From Physcomitrium patens (lineage: Eukaryota; Streptophyta; Bryopsida; Funariales; Funariaceae): a DNA stretch of 64,000 nucleotides. The translations under genes and the position numbers were made by a program. Each line of letters starts with the position of its first letter. Positions within the stretch are counted from its first letter, which is position 1. The notes beneath the pieces are model-generated. The model saw nothing but the letters and a program-made list of their open reading frames with translations, did not search any database and was not told the DNA's origin. The stretch spans positions 597,072 to 661,071 of the forward strand of contig NC_037254.1 in NCBI RefSeq assembly GCF_000002425.4. Reading direction: 5' to 3'. Shown here one piece after another: positions 21,745 to 33,480 of this stretch.

Positions 21745-23463
21745 ATGGTGACAGGTGGTCCAGCGATTCCAATAGCAATACAAATGAGTGACATGAGCGA
21801 TTGCACATTAAGCGTGGCTCTATTACCTACTTTTAGGGGTTTTTCGAGTGAAGATCTCGATCAATATTTGTCTCAGTTTCTGACAACATGTATAGCTAAT
21901 AATGGAGGCACTGAAGATATTTGGTTACAATGGTTGCCAGCAACCTTAAAGGACATGACATTTGAATGGCACAACCATCAATCAATGGGTCAATTTTCCA
22001 ATTGGAAAGCATTGAAGAATACATTTTTAATCCATTTTTGTGCAATTGGTTTTGAGGATCGACTTTGAAAAAGATTAATGACTAATAAAATGGATCCAAG
22101 AGAGGTAGTGGAAACATACTATGGTCGTGTGGTAGATATATTCCGTAAGTGGTCAAATCACCAAATGCAAGAGATTTTAGTATTGTCTATATTAATCCAC
22201 GGATTGCACCTACCTGAACTAAAAATGTTTATAAAAGAGGCTCAACCAAATATGGTAACTACATCTCTTAATAGAGCCAAGATTTGGAAGGAATGTCATT
22301 ACGATTAATTTTTAACTAAAGGTGCCACGATGATTCCAGTTCAAGGCAGCTATCAAAATCCGACTTGGAACGGATCAATGGGTAATTATCCACGGATGTT
22401 AGAAACAATGGCCAATTCCAGTGTGAATATTAATGGGCCAATTATTATCACCTCATTGCAAGCTATACCATCGAACGTGACAACAGCGTATGTTCCATAT
22501 TTTCTGTATCAACAAGAAGAATTAACTATGATAGAGTTACCATTAATACCAGCTCCAAAAGATTCCAATGAAACCTTGTTATTAAACCTGACAAAGAAAA
22601 TGGATGAAATGGTTGTTAATATGACCAAAGATAAGGAGAAGAGATACAAGCCTACTAATATTAGGACCAATGTATGGTGTAGTAATTGTAAGGGCCATGG
22701 TCATTTAGTGACAGAATGCCCTTCATCCTCACAAATGATAGATCAATGTACATTTTGCGGAGGAAAGTACTTAACAGCTAATTGTTGGAATTGACAAAGG
22801 AAACAATAATTTAGTAATCAGACCATGATCCCACCGACTAAGTGAAAAGGCAATCAAGTTCAAATGAGAAATATATTTGGATGGAATAAAAATCGATCTA
22901 ATCAACAAAATCGAGTATTCAATAACTTTCAAAGTTCTAATTTTAATCAGGAATCTGTATCAAAATCCCAGATTTATAATAACGAGCAATAGAGGTATCA
23001 GCAATATGCTTCACCGGCGTCATCAAACCAAGTACCTTTCATACCAACGAGACAACCAAGATCATTTTCTAACCCTACATGGAAGAAGCCTAGTAAGTAT
23101 ATATCAATGGAGACACCTAATATGCTTGATGGAGGTGCAAGAAGACTACTTTGTTGTTTCCGTTGTAGATAGATTGGTCATAATACTAGTGAATATCTCA
23201 ATCCCATAACCAATGACGATTATATACCAATGTGTGGGAATTACAAGCAATCGGGGCATACTTATCAGCAATATAATGCTCCGTTCAATTTCGATAATCG
23301 AGATCAGCAAATCCAAAGCCAAGGAAAAATGGAAGAGATAAATCAAGATCCTCAAGATTCTCCAATAAATCGAGTGGAATGTGTCCAAGCCGTTCTTACC
23401 AAGAGTCAACAAAAGGAAAAAAGACCAATTCAGTATTTTGGTGAGTCTAATACGAAGGGCTAA
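21745..23463 (+). pseudogene. Element A gag with zinc knuckles
   Basis: Capsid-like part (21745-22308) with LLPTFRGFSSEDLDQYLSQF and WLPATLKDMTFEWHN. The nucleocapsid part carries CSNCKGHGHLVTEC at 22675-22716 (intact CX2CX4HX4C), CTFCGGKYLTANC shortly after, and a decayed third knuckle near 23150-23200 (CCFRCR, stop, IGHNTSEY). Five or so stops break it. The region 22995-23463 is the part mirrored in the B LTRs. Confidence 0.75.
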
Positions 23464-23628
23464 TTTGACCCAATTATGGGGACATCCAATCCATGTCTTG
23501 TTATGGATCTTTTACCCAGTATGAGACCTAACTCGGTTTGGCAACCTAATGAGGTCTCAATTATGGAGGCTTTGGTTCCGTTCTAAGCGGTTCCATTCTC
23601 TATGCAGTTTTGAGAAATACCCTATCTG

Positions 23629-24192
23629 TTGAAAGATCCTCTCGGGGGTACAAATTCCAAGGAAACTCAAGCTACTGTTTCAATTTTAAGTCAGAGGCGG
23701 AAGAATATCTTACCTCTCGGAGTTAAACTCAACCCAATGAAAAGAAAGAGGGCATTGGGAATTACCTTAAATATGGAATCTTGTGACATTTTGAAGGATT
23801 TGGTTGCTCTTTGGCCTTCTATTTCTATGAAGCAACTTCTAAGGGTCACACCAGAATGCCATTCTATATTGAATTCATCGTTAACACGGCATAAGCAATG
23901 CAATAAAGAAGTTTGTGAAGTCAATTTGAACCCTGATCCAGGTGCACCAACTATTGATGTTTCGATTCACGGTATTATGATCTTGGGTGTTCAGGTGGAT
24001 GGTGGTTCCAGCGTCAATTTAATGAACGTTGATACAATGGATGCTTTAGATTTGGAATACTTAGTATCCACAACATTAGTGTTAAGGATGGCAGATCATA
24101 GCTGGATTAAACCAATGGATATTTTATGGAGTATTCAAACTATAATTTTTGGTATTACGTATGAAATTGACTACATCATCTTTCAGTTATAA
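23629..24192 (+). pseudogene. Element A aspartic protease
   Basis: 187-codon frame with the active-site block VQVDGGSSVNLMNVDTMDAL at about 23992-24051 (DGG variant of D-S/T-G) and a preceding spacer ending NLNPDPGAPTIDVSIHG. It ends at a TAA at 24190, and the reading continues in another frame toward RT. Confidence 0.7.
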
Positions 24193-24714
24193 TGTTTGAC
24201 TTTATCATATCCAATTTTATTGGGACGACCCTGGCTTTATCAAGCAAAAGCTTAGAACGATTGGGATTATGGTGCTTTAACAATTGGGAAGGGCAGAGAT
24301 AAAATGGTGTTACAAATACACCTAGTACACTATTACGGGGAGTCTCAATTGTAAGGATTTGAATTGACAATGGATAATGAGCTTAGCTTTGATGATGACA
24401 TAATAGCACCGATTACGGAAGTGCCTGAGGAAGCAACCCAACACCCTTGAGTGATATACCAATGTGGAGGTCTAGGGGAATACTTGATATATCCGCCAGA
24501 TTTGGTAATCTCTGCTAAAGTTAGTATTGATTGGATGTCCAAGTATGATATACACCATGTGAGTGCCGTAGACACAGGATTCAGTATTTTGCACATGTCG
24601 GACTTATCAACTGATTTAAACCAGTGCGGGAGTTGAAACAGAATATTGCCACTACACTTTTATGTCAAACTATCAACTTGGTGACCACAGTAGAGCTTTG
24701 GACAATTAAGGTCT

Positions 24715-25510
24715 ATAAAGGTATTAAGGAATAGGAGTTGACCTATTAGACAAAAATTTTCTTGCATCATAAATCAGCTTTTGCTTGGACTTATGATGAT
24801 CTAAAAGGTATCCCTACTGAAGTTCGTGAGCATCGTATCATTTTAGAAGAGAACGCTAAACTGGTATGGTAGAGGCAACATAGCCTTAATCCTAAATATT
24901 CCTTCATGGTGAAGGAGGAATTAAACAAGCTTCTTGCGATTGATTTTATTTACCCGGTATCGAATAGTGAGTGGATTTCTTCAATTAAAATGGTGCTAAA
25001 AAAGAACGGGGAAATCCAAATTTGTCAGGATTTTCAGAAACTTAATGTGGCCATCAAGAAAGATTATTTTCTATTACCTTTCACAGATAGTATATTGGAT
25101 GCCGTAGTAAGTCACGAATGTTATTCATTTCTCAATGGATTTTTGGATACAATCAAGTTCAAATTGCACCAAAAGACCAACTCAAGACAACCTTTACTAC
25201 AGATTGGGGCACATTTGCTTATCGCGTGATGCCTTTTGGGTTATGTAATGCCCCAGCCACGTTTCAGAGATTGATGACTCAGGCCTTCTAAGACTATCTC
25301 TGGATGTTTACAAAGATCTTTTTAGATGATATTTGTATATTCAATATAAAACAAGATCATCTTAATTGTCTAGGCAAATGTTTGGCTCAGTGCGCTAAGT
25401 TTGGTATATCGTTGAACTCAGATAAGTGTCAATTTGGCATTCTGTCTAAAAAATTATTGAGACATATCGTCTCTAATCGTGGTATTGCTATGGATCCTGA
25501 TAAAGTGTAG
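24715..25510 (+). pseudogene. Element A reverse transcriptase
   Basis: Broken into frames. 24906-25229 holds the fingers region with KMVLKKNGEIQICQDFQKLN and YFLLPFTDSILD. About 25220-25290 reads VMPFGLCNAPATFQRL. 25304-25510 holds the catalytic FLDDICIF box and the thumb with FGISLNSDKCQFGI. The catalytic Asp pair is intact although the gene is frameshifted. Confidence 0.85.
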
Positions 25511-25561
25511 CATAGAATGAACTTGCCCAAACCGGAGATGGTCTCCTGTGTTCAAGAGTTC

Positions 25562-26329
25562 GTCGACCATGTCAGTTATTATCGCCGCTTTATTCATTCG
25601 TTTGTAATTATTTGTTAACCTTTAATGAACTTACTAAAGAAATCTTCGTCAGATGGGACTAGTTCTCTCTGGACCATAGAGAGTACCGAGGCCTTTGAAG
25701 CATTAAAGTCAAAATTGGTCTTTGTTCCAATATTGGTAGTACCTCATTGGACAAAGCATTTTCATGTGTACGTTGATGCATCCAATGTAGCTATTGGATT
25801 GATACTAAGTCAGAAGGATGTCTAAGATCTGAATCATCCTATCTATTATGCCAGTCAGCAATTGATGGCTGTCAAATGTTATTATACTACTACTAAATGC
25901 GAAGCATTGAATATAATATATTTTGTTCAGAAGTTTCAACACTATTTGCTTCGATATCTATTTATATTTTATGTGGATCATGATGTCCTAAAATATATGA
26001 TTAATAAGCTTCAATTGAGTGGGCATATTGCTCAATGGGTATTACTTCTACAAGAGTTCAATTTTACGATTGTTGTACGACATAGGAAGAAACATGCAAA
26101 TATTGATCATTTATCTCAGTTGTCTAATATTCTTCACAACAAGCCTATCCCTCATACTCTTCCTGATGCTGAATTATTTTTGGTAGATGTGATTTCTCCC
26201 AAGTATAGTAAAATCATTCAGTTTTTGACCTTCCACACTTTTCCGCCGACTTTCACCGAGAAGCTTAAAAAAAGACTCATTTTAAAGAGTACCATGTACA
26301 CAATGATTCGCAATGCTTTGTATAAATAA
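25562..26329 (+). pseudogene. Element A RNase H
   Basis: HVYVDASNVAIGLILSQKD (about 25768-25825) contains the first catalytic Asp. YYTTTKCEALNIIYFVQKF and FYVDHDVLKYMINKLQLSGH follow (25880-26020), and HANIDHLSQLS ends the domain. Several stops separate the pieces. Confidence 0.8.
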
Positions 26330-27424
26330 GGCAAAGATGGCATTTTAAGATGCTGTATCTTTCTAAGTGAAGTATAGTCGATACTAGAGGGTTGCCTTTT
26401 AGATAGTTGTGGTAGTCATTTTGCGGGCCACAGCACTGCTCGCAAGGCTTTAATGGCAGGATATTAGTGGCCCACAATGTTTTTTGATGTACACCAATTT
26501 ATTCATCGTTGTGATCCCTGTCAACGAATGGATTGACCCACAGGTACTTCAGCCATGCCGTTAGTACTAATCTTGACATATTTACTATTTAAAAAATGGA
26601 ATATTGATTTTGTCAGTCCCATTGCATCAATGTCAAAACTTGACTAGAAGTGGTATATTTTAGTCGCCATGGACTATATAACAAAATGAGTAGAGGCTAT
26701 TGCTACCCACCGTGATAATGCCAGTATGGTGGCCACTTTTCTTTACAAAAATATTATAACTCGATTTCGGTGTCCAACAAAATTGATTAGTGATCGCGGT
26801 ACCCATTTCATAAATGCTACCATAGCCGCCTTAACGAATACATATGAGATTAAGCATCTTAAAACTACTCCATATCATCCTCGTGTAAAAGGACAAACAA
26901 AATAGACCAACAAAATTTTGTGCAAGATCTTGACTGAGATAATTTCGAGGGCAGATACCGATTGGGAGACCAAAATCTTTGCGGCTTCATGGGCGTATCA
27001 TATTGCATATAAAGTAACTACCACCACTACTCCGTTCCAACTAGTTTACGGCCAAAAAGAAATTTTACCTATCGAGTTAGAGGTTCAAAGTTTACGGATT
27101 GCCTTGGATGAATGTCTCAATGACAATGAGTCATTACACTCTCAGTTGGCAAAATTAGAGGAGTTGGATGAAATATGGGCTACAGCTCTTTTCAACATAG
27201 AAGCAACTCAAAAATGGAGGAAGAATTATTATGATAGTAAACTACATCCGAAGATTTTTATGTCCAATGATTTGGTATTCCTATATAATAGCCAATTTTT
27301 TCATTTTTCGGGCATATGGGTGATTGAAGGCTTTTCTAATGGATTAGTTCAATTGGAGGATTTCATGGGCCATCAATTGAGTACTTATATTAACGGGAAT
27401 CGATTACGGTTATTTAATACATAA
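26330..27424 (+). pseudogene. Element A integrase
   Basis: HHCC zinc-binding part at about 26410-26530 (GGS/CHF..., IHRCDPCQR). DDE core with NIDFVSP and SDRGTHF, but the third acidic residue is lost: the motif reads GQTK followed by a stop (26891-26905), a G-to-A type change. The C-terminal half stays open from 26918 to 27424 with WAYHIAYKVTTTTTPFQLVYG and ends HQLSTYINGNRLRLFNT. No chromodomain follows. Confidence 0.82.
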
Positions 27425-27450
27425 AATCTGAGACGGATTTTTATTTTTTT

Positions 27451-27466
27451 TGGGGGGGGGGGAGGT
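27451..27466 (+). other. T-run followed by G10AGG, polypurine-like tract
   Basis: Directly after the integrase stop the sequence is T-rich and then runs about ten Gs followed by agg. This is an unusual composition in AT-rich DNA and resembles a polypurine tract, but no LTR follows it. Confidence 0.5.
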
Positions 27467-27859
27467 GACTTCAAATGGACTCCAGATAGACTTAGGTATG
27501 GTATAAGTGCATTAAGGTGTAGAGGCTGCTGAAAGGATAGTTAGTAATTACTAATGTATCAGATGGGATGAAGATGAGAAATAGATAATATGAGTAATAT
27601 ATTATCATTATCACTAGGTAGTAAGAGAATAGGATTGGGATATCAGTTAGAGGTCATTTTGTGGTGTTGTTTTGGATTGTTTTTTTTGAGATTGCCATTT
27701 CTTATATTTCTTGTGTATTCAAGAGTAGTAGTTCCAATTAAGAGTTTGAGAGAAGGAACTTCATGGCAATTCAAAGTACAAAGTGAGCTATAGAGAAAGA
27801 TGACAGTGGCCAAAATGTGAGAGTTAGTCGCACATCAAAACCACCTTTTGTGATAATTG
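27467..27859 (+). other. Spacer after element A integrase
   Basis: Contains one 67-codon frame (27590-27793) with a hydrophobic run (WCCFGLFFLRLPFLIFLVY). It could be a membrane segment of a decayed protein or chance. There is no other signal. Confidence 0.25.
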
Positions 27860-28930
27860 TTACCAATATGGAGCCAATGAAGTTGGATATCTCTTGGATG
27901 CCAAGAAGAATAAAAGACTTTCGGAATACATAGTTGTTCTAGTTTTTACACGAGTCAAATTGCTTATCATCAATTAATATGTCATTAATAAAGGAATATA
28001 TCATGAATTATGACCTAGAGGATGGATCGAGTATCGTACAAGGACAAATTATTGGGATTGATGGAACAATCCTAGAAAATGTGTTGTTTTTCTCCATTAG
28101 AAAGATTGCAGTAAGGACTAATGACTTAAGCGACTTCAGTCCAAGAAGATATTTCAAGGAAGGGTCGATTGCTTGAAAGAATACATCTTAAGAATGATTT
28201 ATTGAAGCATATTTCATAAATACATTGTATGGTGCAAACATTGGATATAGAGGGCAGTAGCAAATGGGATTTAGAGAATAATAAGAAGGTAATATCAAAG
28301 AAAAACTGAAGAATTGAAGAGCAAGAATCGACTATAAAAGAAATTGGGGAATCCAAGCTGGTATTAGAGCGGAAATTGATTCACTAATATGAGTCTTAGA
28401 CGAAAGAAAAAAAATACATCTTACAGATTGTGGAAGGAAAAAAAGATGAATTGATCCAAATTTGTAAGACATGGGATTTGGAACTAAAGAAATTCAAATA
28501 CCAGTTGCAAGCAGAAGGAGACAAGGTAGAGTTATTGACAAAAGAGAAAGCGGCATTGAATGATCAATCTAGATACAAAACGGAAAAATTGAGATTCAAA
28601 ATTGAAGTTTTACAAGCTGAGGTGGCAAAATTGTCAAAAGAATTAACAATGAGGAGTCGATCAGAAGCATCAATTGAAGATGTTCCAGAATGGATGAGTC
28701 AGCAATAGCATCAGTTGATACTTCGTGATGCCCAGATCTTGAAACTAGAGGCTCAAGTCCGTGAATTGGGATAGTATAATGAAGATCTCTCAAACCAATT
28801 GAGAAAGGAGTCGATGGACGGATTGGAGGAGGAGGAAGATTTACATTTAGAACTAGAATCAATGGAACCTACATTAGATAATACAGCAAATGATCAATTG
28901 AGTGGACCAGAGGAAATAATAACTTTGTAG
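27860..28930 (+). pseudogene. Element A extra coding region downstream of integrase
   Basis: Between integrase and the 3' LTR. A first block, 27979-28176, reads MSLIKEYIMNYDLEDGSSIV. A second block, 28430-28930, is Lys/Glu-rich with heptad-like spacing (LLTKEKAALNDQSRYKTEK, IEVLQAEVAKLSKELTMR) and, after one stop, LKLEAQVRELG and an acidic tail (GLEEEEDLHLELESMEPT). This predicts a coiled coil. OTA-group elements often have an additional gene here. I see no signal peptide or membrane segment in these blocks, so an env-like role is not supported. Function unknown. Confidence 0.5.
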
Positions 28931-29005
28931 AATTTTGTTAAGTAGTTTTTAAATATGTAACAATTGTATGTTTGCGAAGACGTTGCATAGATAGGAGTAG
29001 AGCTA

Positions 29006-29750
29006 TGTAGAATAGATATTAATTCGTTTTTGTAAGATGTTGATAAAATAGACTAATAGTCTATAAAATAGTGAGTTCAAGAGGACGGATGGTTAACTTA
29101 GTTATTAAAAGTGGTTAATTACATGATTATGGTTAGAATCTGAGAATAGGAAGTAAGTATATAGGAATTGTAGAAGTTAGTCTGAGGGCCAGATTGTGAT
29201 AGTCATAAACCGGGATAAGCTTGGTGCTACCTCTTTGCCTCTTTGTTTCTTTGTTGTTAAAAAGTAATGGATAGTTTTTGAATACTGAGAAGTAAGTCTG
29301 TGGAATAAATCAAAGATTGATTTATGAGTTATTGATTATGTAATTGGAGTACTAAGTGATTGAATTATATGAGGAGTTATTGGAAGATTATGATTGTTGT
29401 TTATTGAGAGTTGTGTGTGTTTCGACAGAGAAAGTCTGTGATTACAGAAATTATGTGAATTCAGATTGGTTAAAGTGAAGTCTGTTATTTCTGGTGTTGG
29501 ATGGAAATTATGTATTTTGAGCGGTCTTTTGAGAATGCAAGGTTACACACTGTTGTTATCAGTTGATGAAGGAGTATTGTTACTTGGAGAAAGCATTGTA
29601 ATATTTCTTGGTGTTTTAATGGTTTAGAATACGGTTAATTGTATGACCCTAATAAATAAAATTCATGCACTTAGTCTTTCCCTATGTTTGAATTCCCCTA
29701 TACAGATTTATTTTGAAAAGAATTATAGAATAAGTAAAGCGACAATTACA
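29006..29750 (+). mobile_element. Element A 3' LTR
   Basis: 745 bp, TGTAGAATAG...GACAATTACA, collinear without length change with 12806-13550. It is preceded by the purine-rich gataggagtagagcta, a probable polypurine tract, and followed by GATAT, the right target duplication. Confidence 0.9.
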
Positions 29751-29755
29751 GATAT

Positions 29756-30722
29756 CTATAGATAATTTTTTTTAGAATTGTAAGTATAATTATATTAAAC
29801 ATATGTTATGAATTTGAACTTAATCAAAGGTTGGATTGAAGATTATTAAAATTCAAGTAGATAAGATTCTCAAAAATTAGATTATTACACTTAATAAGGT
29901 TATTTAAGATTTGCAATAATTTGCTAATTGGATTGAGATGATGTTTAGAAGAGCTAATAATTGATTTGACTTCTAAAATTTATAAAAAATCTCAGAATAA
30001 GTTAATAATTCAATTAGGAGTTGTTCCTATTGAAAGATCAATATTAAGATTCAAGATAGAAGCTAACTAATATCCAAATGGATTATAATATTTTTCTTCT
30101 ATTTTGTAGGTTTAATTCTCTTCAAATTTGTTATGTTTATTGCTAACTAAAAAATTGAGAGGTTTGTAAAATTTTAAGTAAGATCAATGGTTTAATTAAT
30201 AGATATTGAGGTTCTAAAATTATCTTAGATTTATTTGAATTAATTAGATTTTTATTAGAATTAATTTGAATTAGTTAAGTTTTTATCAAGATTTGTTGAA
30301 GAATTTATTGTAATATAATTTAGGATTCAAAATTTGATTAGAAATTGATTTATAATTTAGGATTTGATTAGAATTGATTTAGAATTTAAAATCTAATTAG
30401 GATTAATTTAGGATTTAAGATTTTTTTGAATTTATTTTAGATTTATTTTTAATTCCTTTTGTATTTTTTATTTTTATTTTTATATTTTTTTATTATTTCT
30501 TTGTGATTTCTTTCGAAATTCTTTAGATTTTATTTTTATTTTTTTATAATTCATTTAAAAATTTAATTAAGCTTAGTCAATATTTGATTATATTTGTTAA
30601 GCTTTAATTATAATTTATATATTGTCCTATTAGTGTTGTTAGGAATTATTATTGCAAATTTCTTTTATCATCTACATTAAGTGCCTAGTATATTTTCAAG
30701 CAAGATTTCATGTAATATATCA
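29756..30722 (+). mobile_element. E 5' LTR, right part
   Basis: Continues the E LTR after element A and ends ...catgtaatatatca. It contains imperfect short repeats of the type 'aatttaggatttgattaga' (about 30220-30430), mirrored in the minus-strand copy at 55940-56110. The end 'agtgcctagtatattttcaagc' matches the J, B and 55841 LTR ends. Confidence 0.7.
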
Positions 30723-30726
30723 TATT

Positions 30727-30743
30727 TAGTGAATATAATATAA
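30727..30743 (+). other. Element E primer-binding site (decayed)
   Basis: TAGTGAATATAATATAA, aligned with TGGTGAATCCAACGTAA of element B at the same distance from the LTR. Differences are mainly G-to-A and C-to-T. Confidence 0.5.
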
Positions 30744-30779
30744 AAAAATTAAAATAAAAGGTATTTGGAAATTTTTTTG

Positions 30780-31438
30780 ATTTATTTGATTTATAGAAAA
30801 AAAAGGCAAGAAAATAAAAGAAAAGGCTTTTGATGGTGCTTCAATTGGTGATTCAAGTAGAATCAAATGTGGAATTATAAGCAAAGGATAAGGTATATAT
30901 TTTAATAGCAACTTTGAAAGTATATTTGAGACTTTTGCTCTATTCATGCAATAGCAACAAATTAAAGATTACAAAGAAGATATAGCAAAAAAAACATTAC
31001 AAGCAATTGTGAACAAGTTTGATTAATTTAAAGAGAAGGATATTACAAAAATATTTAAGATATTATGTAAAGGAAATAGAATTGAAGTGTGTTTTTAACA
31101 AAGATATGATCGAATTATTTGAATTAGCTATTGTATCAAAGATAAGAAATCATATGAAGTCCATTGTAAGATATTTTGAAGGTTTATAGAAAATATTATC
31201 TCAAATATTAAAAGATAATTTTTTTTTTAGAAAATAGTGAAAAGGTTGCAAAGAAGTCATTTTTTGAATGAATTGAAAGGACTAAGAGGAATCTTCTAGC
31301 AACAAAATTACTAAAGGAGTTTGAAAAGTAATATTTTTATTTACTAAAAAAAAAAGAAATTATTAGATCTAATTAAAGTCGATTTTTTTTAACCAGCTAT
31401 TGGAGAGTTGCAAGAGAAGTTATAAATCTTGCTTGAAG

Positions 31439-31473
<35 letters not shown>

Positions 31474-32700
31474 AAGAATTTTCAACAAATTGAAAAGAAG
31501 TTAAAGAAGTCATAAGATTTCTTACAAAAATAAAAAAGATAAAGGATAGGGTGGATATTCAAAGATCACTGCAAACATTCAAAAAATAAATATCTACTAT
31601 CTTTCTTACATCTATAATTCAATCTTTAATGGTTACATCAAAGAAAGAAAAAATAGACATTGATAAAATCATATAAAAAATGAAAGATTTGCAAATAAAT
31701 TTTACAAAACTTGAAAAAAAGGACCAATCATTAAAACTATCAATAAGAAAAAATTTAGGACTAATGAAAGATGTAGTGCATAGGTGCATGTAGTATGATA
31801 GCATAGATCATTTAATAAGGGAATTTGAAGATTTTATAGAGATGCTATGTAAAAAGATTTCTTTTTTTAAAGATGGTATGATACACTTAAAAGAAAATGA
31901 AGAAAAATTAGAGAAAAATTTTGATAAAAGAAAAATGAAGGTGTTTGTGGAAGATGCTTTTAAAATGCATACAATCTCAAGTAATGAAGCATTAATTTAT
32001 TAGATGGAGGAAAATTTGAAAAAATATTTAAGCAAAAATTTAGAATTGTACAAATAGATCTAGTTCTTTGTAGTCAAATGTAATGAATTATGTTGAAAGG
32101 AAAAATGTATTAGAAATGATTTGAAATGTATTAGTAATAACATTTAGTAAATTAGTAGGTGCAATGATCTAGTAGATAGATTATCGGTACATGCTCATAT
32201 TTCAAGGAGTCAACATGAAGCATTAATAGAAGAAAAACAAAAGAAAGATGAAAATAATGAAGGCCCATAAAAAAAACTACAAGAAGAGAAAAAAACACGA
32301 CTACAAAAGAATCCAATCTATGAAGAAAGAATAAAGAATATTTCTACAAAAAAAAAAAAAAACAAAAAAACAAAAACAAAAACAAAGGCTCCTCGTTATA
32401 AATTACAATTAGATATTGAAGCTTCTACAAATTTGAAGAAAGTACTAGAGGATCAGATTTTATATAAAAAGGTTTAATTTATAATTGATGAAATTCTAGG
32501 AATTGTAAAGCATGATTTTTATGAAATTATTATTGATACAATAAAAAAAATAAAAAACTATAAAAGATATTATGACATCAAATACACAAAGAAAAAAAAC
32601 AATGGAAAGCAATAAAGATGACAAAGATGAAATATAATTTTTTAGAAATGCCTTGCAAGTAAGATTTACAAAAGAAATAGAAGATGTGATTCAAGCTTCT
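30780..32700 (+). pseudogene. Element E gag (degenerate)
   Basis: Follows the B gag in order: DGASIGDSS near 30835, a capsid-like stretch near 31060-31330 ('attgaatgaattgaaaggactaagaggaatcttctagca' region), then Lys/Glu-rich parts. It is full of stops and A-runs, including A30 at 31442-31471. No frame longer than about 60 codons survives. Confidence 0.55.
31442..31471. repeat. Poly(A) run of about 30
   Basis: An uninterrupted A run inside E gag, at a lysine/glutamate-rich place that has probably slipped and expanded. Confidence 0.9.
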
Positions 32701-32729
32701 AGTCATTTTTCTTAAAGACATTTGGCAAG

Positions 32730-33130
32730 GGCTACTATTATAACTTTGGTAAAATTGGAAAATTTAGAAGAGCCAATTATAGCATTGATTGATCATAGTT
32801 CTAAAATTAGTTTGATATCAAAAGAATTATATGAGAGGAAAAAATGGCCTATTGATATTGAATATGGATAGATGATAAGAATAGCACATAATTCAAAAGA
32901 AAATTTGTATAGAACTTGTTCAAATATTAAGGTGACGATAGGAGATATTATTCTTGAACAAAAAAAATTTGTGCAAGATATGTCTACATATCTTGTTATT
33001 TTAGAACAACCATATATTATTGCTACACAAATAAAAATAAAGATAATAAATGATGGCTCATTCTATGTAAGGATAAAAAATTAAGATAGAAAGAAGGTGG
33101 TATAATTTTTAATAGTTTATCCAAATCATG
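32730..33130 (+). pseudogene. Element E aspartic protease
   Basis: Active-site block ALIDHSSKISLISKELYER (about 32790-32846), with His after the Asp as in element B and Gly changed to Ser. After a stop, 32872-33084 continues with KKFVQDMSTYLVILEQPYII. Collinear with B 17750-18060. Confidence 0.7.
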
Positions 33131-33480
33131 AAAGAAATTGAGATAGTTTGAGGGAGAATCTTTTATCAAGGATATATAAAGAATTTGAAGAACTTAACAA
33201 TTCAAACGATTTTTGTTAGAGATCATTGTAAATGAGAGTTGCAACAATAAAAGGAATGTGGTTTCTTTCCTAGTAAAAGAAATGAGGCTATTATAGGATT
33301 ATTATAAGATAGATATATTTCATTCAAAAATATAGATAATTTTAAAAGAATAGAGAAGAAAAATGTCAAAAATATGAAACATGAGTTGAAAAATTATAGA
33401 ATGATTGATAAAGATGAATACATATTAAAGATGTTTGAAGAATTTTTTTTGGTGATATTATGGATATTTTATAAATAATA

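Larger units (their letters stand above)
12806..29750 (+). mobile_element. Element A: full-length OTA-type Ty3/gypsy retrotransposon
   Basis: Two 745-bp LTRs (12806-13550 and 29006-29750), both TGTAGAATAG...AATTACA, flanked by GAGAT (12801-12805) and GATAT (29751-29755), a 5-bp target duplication with one change. Internal order: tRNA-Asp-type PBS, gag with zinc knuckles, protease, RT, RNase H, integrase, an extra coding region and 3' LTR. The PBS type and the extra 3' coding region point to the Athila/Tat (OTA) group rather than chromoviruses. The element proper, after removing the 7.5-kb B insertion, is about 9.4 kb. All genes carry stops. Confidence 0.85.

Noticed and set aside
27590..27793. 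env-like membrane protein of element A
   Set aside because: Only one hydrophobic stretch in a 67-codon frame, with no signal peptide, cleavage site or partner segment, so it is not enough to call.
12806..29750. Endogenous pararetrovirus
   Set aside because: LTRs with TSD, integrase and RNase H in gypsy order are present; no movement-protein or coat-protein signature was seen.
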